Origin: Pseudomonadales bacterium | Lineage (GTDB): Bacteria; Pseudomonadota; Gammaproteobacteria; Pseudomonadales; DT-91 | Reading direction: 5' to 3' | Assembly (NCBI GenBank): GCA_013215025.1 | Contig: JABSRR010000150.1 | Coordinates: 1 to 10,004 of the forward strand | Length of the DNA stretch: 10,004 nucleotides | Shown: in pieces, positions 7,655 through 10,004 of the stretch | Layout of the letters: each line of letters begins with the position of its first letter | How positions within the stretch are numbered: position 1 is the stretch's first letter | The notes under the pieces: generated by a model | What the model was told of the DNA's origin: nothing | Database searches by the model: none | The model's input: only the letters and a program-made list of their open reading frames with translations | Translations under genes and position numbers: made by a program

Positions 7655-8431
7655 ATGTCTATGATTCATCCTACAGCGATTATCGATCCACAGGCAAGCA
7701 TTGCAGAGAATGTGAGTGTCGGCCCATACTCGGTAATCGGCCCGGATGTCATCATTGGCGCAGGCTGTAAAATCCATGCCCATGTCATTTTAAAAGGTCC
7801 TACCAAGCTTGGCGAAGATAACGAAATTTATCAGTTCTCATCTGTTGGCGAAGATACACCAGATCTTAAATACAATGGTGAGCCAACAGAGTTGATTATT
7901 GGTGATCGTAATATTATCCGAGAGGGCGTGACCATACATCGAGGCACGGTTCAGGATAAGGGTTACACCAAAATTGGTAATGACAATCTATTCATGGCCT
8001 ATGCGCATATTGGACATGATTCAGTTGTCGGCAATCACACTATTTTAGTGAACAATGTTGCCTTGGCAGGTCATGTCGATGTGGCTGATTGGGCTATTCT
8101 TTCAGGTTATACCTTGGTGCATCAGCATTGTAAGATTGGTGAGCATGCGTTTTTAGGATTTGGTTCCTCGGTGTCAAAAGATGTGCCAGCATTTGTTATG
8201 GCGAATGGCAATCCCTGTCAGCCATTTGGTATCAACACTGAAGGACTTAAACGTCGAGATTTTAGCAAGCAAACCATCAGTCAAATTCGTAGAGCCTATA
8301 AAATTGTTTATCGACAAGGACATACTCTAGATGAAGCCTTGGCATTACTGCATGAAATGGTCGATGACTGTTCAGCGATTCAGCTCATGATAGACACTTT
8401 GAAAAGTTCCACGCGAGGCATAATTCGCTAA
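7655..8431 (+). CDS. lpxA: Acyl-ACP--UDP-N-acetylglucosamine O-acyltransferase LpxA
   Basis: LpxA catalyses the first step of lipid A synthesis, transferring a 3-hydroxyacyl chain from ACP to the 3-OH of UDP-GlcNAc in the cytoplasm. It is a homotrimer of left-handed beta helices; hexapeptide repeats fill residues about 4-185, followed by a helical C-terminal domain ending STRGIIR. The catalytic His is H121 in AHIGHDS, and the IHRGTVQ motif (94-100) is intact. At 258 residues it matches the Pseudomonas form, which aligns without gaps from memory and supports the ATG at 7655 (a second ATG at 7661 is possible). The position that sets acyl-chain length (E. coli G173, P. aeruginosa M169) is F169 here, which suggests a short chain. 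The start is 10 bases after fabZ and no clear Shine-Dalgarno is seen, so coupling is likely. The usual next gene, lpxB, is absent. Confidence 0.97.
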   Translation: MSMIHPTAIIDPQASIAENVSVGPYSVIGPDVIIGAGCKIHAHVILKGPTKLGEDNEIYQFSSVGEDTPDLKYNGEPTELIIGDRNIIREGVTIHRGTVQDKGYTKIGNDNLFMAYAHIGHDSVVGNHTILVNNVALAGHVDVADWAILSGYTLVHQHCKIGEHAFLGFGSSVSKDVPAFVMANGNPCQPFGINTEGLKRRDFSKQTISQIRRAYKIVYRQGHTLDEALALLHEMVDDCSAIQLMIDTLKSSTRGIIR

Positions 8432-8432
8432 T

Positions 8433-8456
8433 ATGATGCGCATGGTAAGTCGGTAA
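8433..8456 (+). other. Seven-codon mini-ORF in the place of lpxB
   Basis: The 24-base gap between lpxA and rnhB contains ATG ATG CGC ATG GTA AGT CGG TAA, encoding MMRMVSR. Its TAA stop (8454-8456) overlaps the rnhB ATG (8456) as TAATG. It lies exactly where lpxB begins in related clusters. It might be a scar of a lost lpxB, a short coupling leader for rnhB, or chance. GAGG at 8415-8418 lies 14 bases upstream, too far for a good ribosome site. Confidence 0.2.
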
Positions 8457-9082
8457 TGGTAAAGCAGAGCCCTTTACCCGCAGTTGTTTTCCCATATCAA
8501 GGCAGCCTGTTAGCAGGTTGTGATGAGGCCGGAAGAGGACCACTGGCGGGTGCTGTGGTTGCTGCTGCAGTGATTCTTGATCCCGAACAAGCGATTGCTG
8601 GATTAGCCGATTCTAAAAAAATATCGGCAAGTAAACGCGAATCTTTATTTGATCAGATTACGCAGCAATCGCATGCCTATGCGATTGCGGAATGTTCAGT
8701 CGCAGAAATTGATCAACTGAATATTCTACAAGCCTCCTTATTAGCCATGCATCGTGCGGTTGCAGCTTTGACGCCGCAGCCTGAGTTTGTCGCGGTTGAT
8801 GGCAATAAATTGCCAGATTGGCATTATCCCAGTGAAGCAGTCGTTAAGGGTGATGATAGGGTTGCGGCGATTGCCGCGGCATCTATTTTAGCGAAAGTAA
8901 CTCGTGATCGAGCATTAGTAGCATTAGATCAAACCTTCCCTGAATACGGTTTTGCGCAACATAAAGGCTATCCGACTAAAGCACATTTAGCAGCGTTAGC
9001 GAAATATGGCGTGACCACAGCGCATCGACAAAGCTTTGCGCCAGTCCGCCGTGTTTTGTCTGAGCAGGGTGGTGAGGCATGA
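8456..9082 (+). CDS. rnhB: Ribonuclease HII
   Basis: RNase HII cuts the RNA strand of RNA-DNA hybrids and incises at single ribonucleotides in DNA, starting ribonucleotide excision repair. The 208 residues are close to the 198 of E. coli. The active-site carboxylates are all visible: D23 and E24 in [14 protein letters not shown]115 in VAVDGNKLP, and D133 in VVKGDDRV. The conserved LADSKK (50-55), [12 protein letters not shown] and [11 protein letters not shown] motifs follow, and the C-terminus [10 protein letters not shown] is standard. ATG 8456 is the only plausible start in this frame, because an in-frame stop lies upstream at 8429 with no other start codon between; the ribosome site is weak. 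It begins 24 bases after lpxA, where lpxB would normally intervene, and its TGA stop overlaps the dnaE ATG (ATGA at 9079-9082), implying translational coupling. Confidence 0.97.
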   Translation: MVKQSPLPAVVFPYQGSLLAGCDEAGRGPLAGAVVAAAVILDPEQAIAGLADSKKISASKRESLFDQITQQSHAYAIAECSVAEIDQLNILQASLLAMHRAVAALTPQPEFVAVDGNKLPDWHYPSEAVVKGDDRVAAIAAASILAKVTRDRALVALDQTFPEYGFAQHKGYPTKAHLAALAKYGVTTAHRQSFAPVRRVLSEQGGEA

Positions 9083-10004
9083 TAGCTACTGAAAACCAAA
9101 ACTTTGTTCACCTCCGTGTTCACTCCGAATATTCTTTAACAAACAGCATTGTTAAAGTAAAAAAGTTAGTCAAACAATGTGCTGAGCTGAATCAACCGGC
9201 AGTTGCGTTAACTGACCAATGTAATTTTTTTGCTTTGGTTAAATTTTATAAAGCGGCGCTGGCTGAGGGCGTTAAACCCATCATCGGCAGTGATTTCTTG
9301 CTTCAGGTCGACGACCATGATTATGTCATTACGCTTTTCGCCATGAATAATCAGGGTTATAAAAATTTAACGGAGTTGATCTCTAAAGCCTATCTTGAAG
9401 GACAAACCTTTGGTGGTGATGCACGCATTCAATGGCAGTGGCTTGAGGCACATAGTGAGGGTGTGCTTGCGCTCTCTGGGGCTAAGCGCGGCGAGATAGG
9501 TCAGGCGCTGTTGAAGTCAAACCAGTCCGAGGCTGAAGCTTTGCTGCTTAAATACCAGCAGCTATTCCAAGACAGGTTTTATCTTGAGCTGCAGCGAACT
9601 CAGCGCAGTCAAGATGAACAGTATCTGCAAGCCGCTGTTGCCTTAGCAGCGCAACATCATGTGCCTGTGGTTGCCACCAATGATGTGCATTTTCACCAGC
9701 AAGCGCATTTCGCCGCGCATGAGTCTCGGGTCTGTATCGGCGATCAAGTGGTTTTAGATGATAACTCTCGTGAGCGTAAATATTCCGAGCAACAATACCT
9801 AAAATCAAGCGAAGAAATGCAGCAATTATTTGCTGATATTCCCACCGCTTTGCAGAACAGCGTAGAGATCGCAAAACGCTGCAATGTGCAGCTGCATTTA
9901 GGTGAGTACTTTTTACCGGAATATCCGATTCCTGCAAACTTCGAACAAGATGCGTTTTTTCAACGCATACCTTATGCGCAATATGAGTCGCAAACAAAAG
10001 CAGT
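9079..10004 (+). CDS. dnaE: DNA polymerase III alpha subunit, N-terminal part
   Basis: DnaE is the replicative polymerase subunit of the DNA polymerase III holoenzyme. The first 308 codons are present and open to the right edge; the complete family protein is about 1,160 residues. The visible part is the PHP domain (opening [12 protein letters not shown] at residues 9-20, then ALTD at 43-46, LVKFY, GSDF, LISKAY and ATNDVHF around 199-205) and the start of the following region ([15 protein letters not shown]). ATG 9079 overlaps the rnhB stop and has AGGG at 9066-9069 with 9-base spacing. The PHP domain lacks several metal ligands, as in other gammaproteobacterial DnaE, and N22 replaces the usually conserved Asp of the L-x-D-G motif. 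The last ~20 residues fit the family poorly. The polymerase palm domain lies beyond the window. Confidence 0.95.
   Translation, partial: MIATENQNFVHLRVHSEYSLTNSIVKVKKLVKQCAELNQPAVALTDQCNFFALVKFYKAALAEGVKPIIGSDFLLQVDDHDYVITLFAMNNQGYKNLTELISKAYLEGQTFGGDARIQWQWLEAHSEGVLALSGAKRGEIGQALLKSNQSEAEALLLKYQQLFQDRFYLELQRTQRSQDEQYLQAAVALAAQHHVPVVATNDVHFHQQAHFAAHESRVCIGDQVVLDDNSRERKYSEQQYLKSSEEMQQLFADIPTALQNSVEIAKRCNVQLHLGEYFLPEYPIPANFEQDAFFQRIPYAQYESQTKA

Noticed and set aside
8436..8443. Palindrome ATGCGCAT between lpxA and rnhB
   Set aside because: Eight bases with no loop or T-run; common by chance and not a terminator.
9548..9997. Minus-strand open frame of 149 codons
   Set aside because: It is fully opposite dnaE, which is clearly coding on the + strand; the translation has no recognisable motif and reads as a reversed shadow.

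Overview
The window is a stretch of the conserved gammaproteobacterial envelope-biogenesis cluster, all on the + strand and tightly packed. The organism is very likely a gammaproteobacterium. The gene order (cdsA, dxr, rseP, bamA, skp, lpxD, fabZ, lpxA, rnhB, dnaE) matches the Pseudomonas/E. coli arrangement. LpxA is the 258-residue type that, from memory, aligns without gaps to Pseudomonas LpxA, which suggests the Pseudomonadales/Cellvibrionales side. Base composition looks moderate (mid-forties % GC by eye) and even throughout. I see no mobile element, phage gene, tRNA, rRNA or CRISPR array.

Layout: 1-226 is the C-terminal end of cdsA (CDP-diacylglycerol synthase). 243-1469 is dxr (MEP isoprenoid pathway), which overlaps rseP (1460-2800, site-2 protease of the sigma-E response) by 10 bases. 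After a terminator-like hairpin come bamA (2824-5454, outer-membrane protein assembly) and skp (5485-6012, periplasmic chaperone). Then follow lpxD (6047-7120), fabZ (7192-7644) and lpxA (7655-8431), for lipid A acylation and fatty-acid elongation. rnhB (8456-9082, RNase HII) overlaps the start of dnaE (9079 to the window edge, DNA polymerase III alpha). No gap between genes exceeds 71 bases.

Functionally, the genes link phospholipid, isoprenoid (undecaprenyl carrier) and lipid A precursor supply to the machinery that inserts and monitors outer-membrane proteins. Two replication/repair genes are attached downstream. FabZ and LpxA/LpxD draw on the same 3-hydroxyacyl-ACP pool, and BamA and Skp handle the proteins that share the membrane with lipid A.

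I found no undescribed system. The points worth a second look are deviations from the standard cluster: lpxB is missing from between lpxA and rnhB, with a 7-codon mini-ORF in its place; there is a terminator-like hairpin over the rseP stop codon and a nested inverted-repeat structure ahead of fabZ; LpxA has a Phe at the acyl-chain 'ruler' position; BamA has a long predicted extracellular loop; and the DnaE PHP domain has a substituted metal-ligand position.
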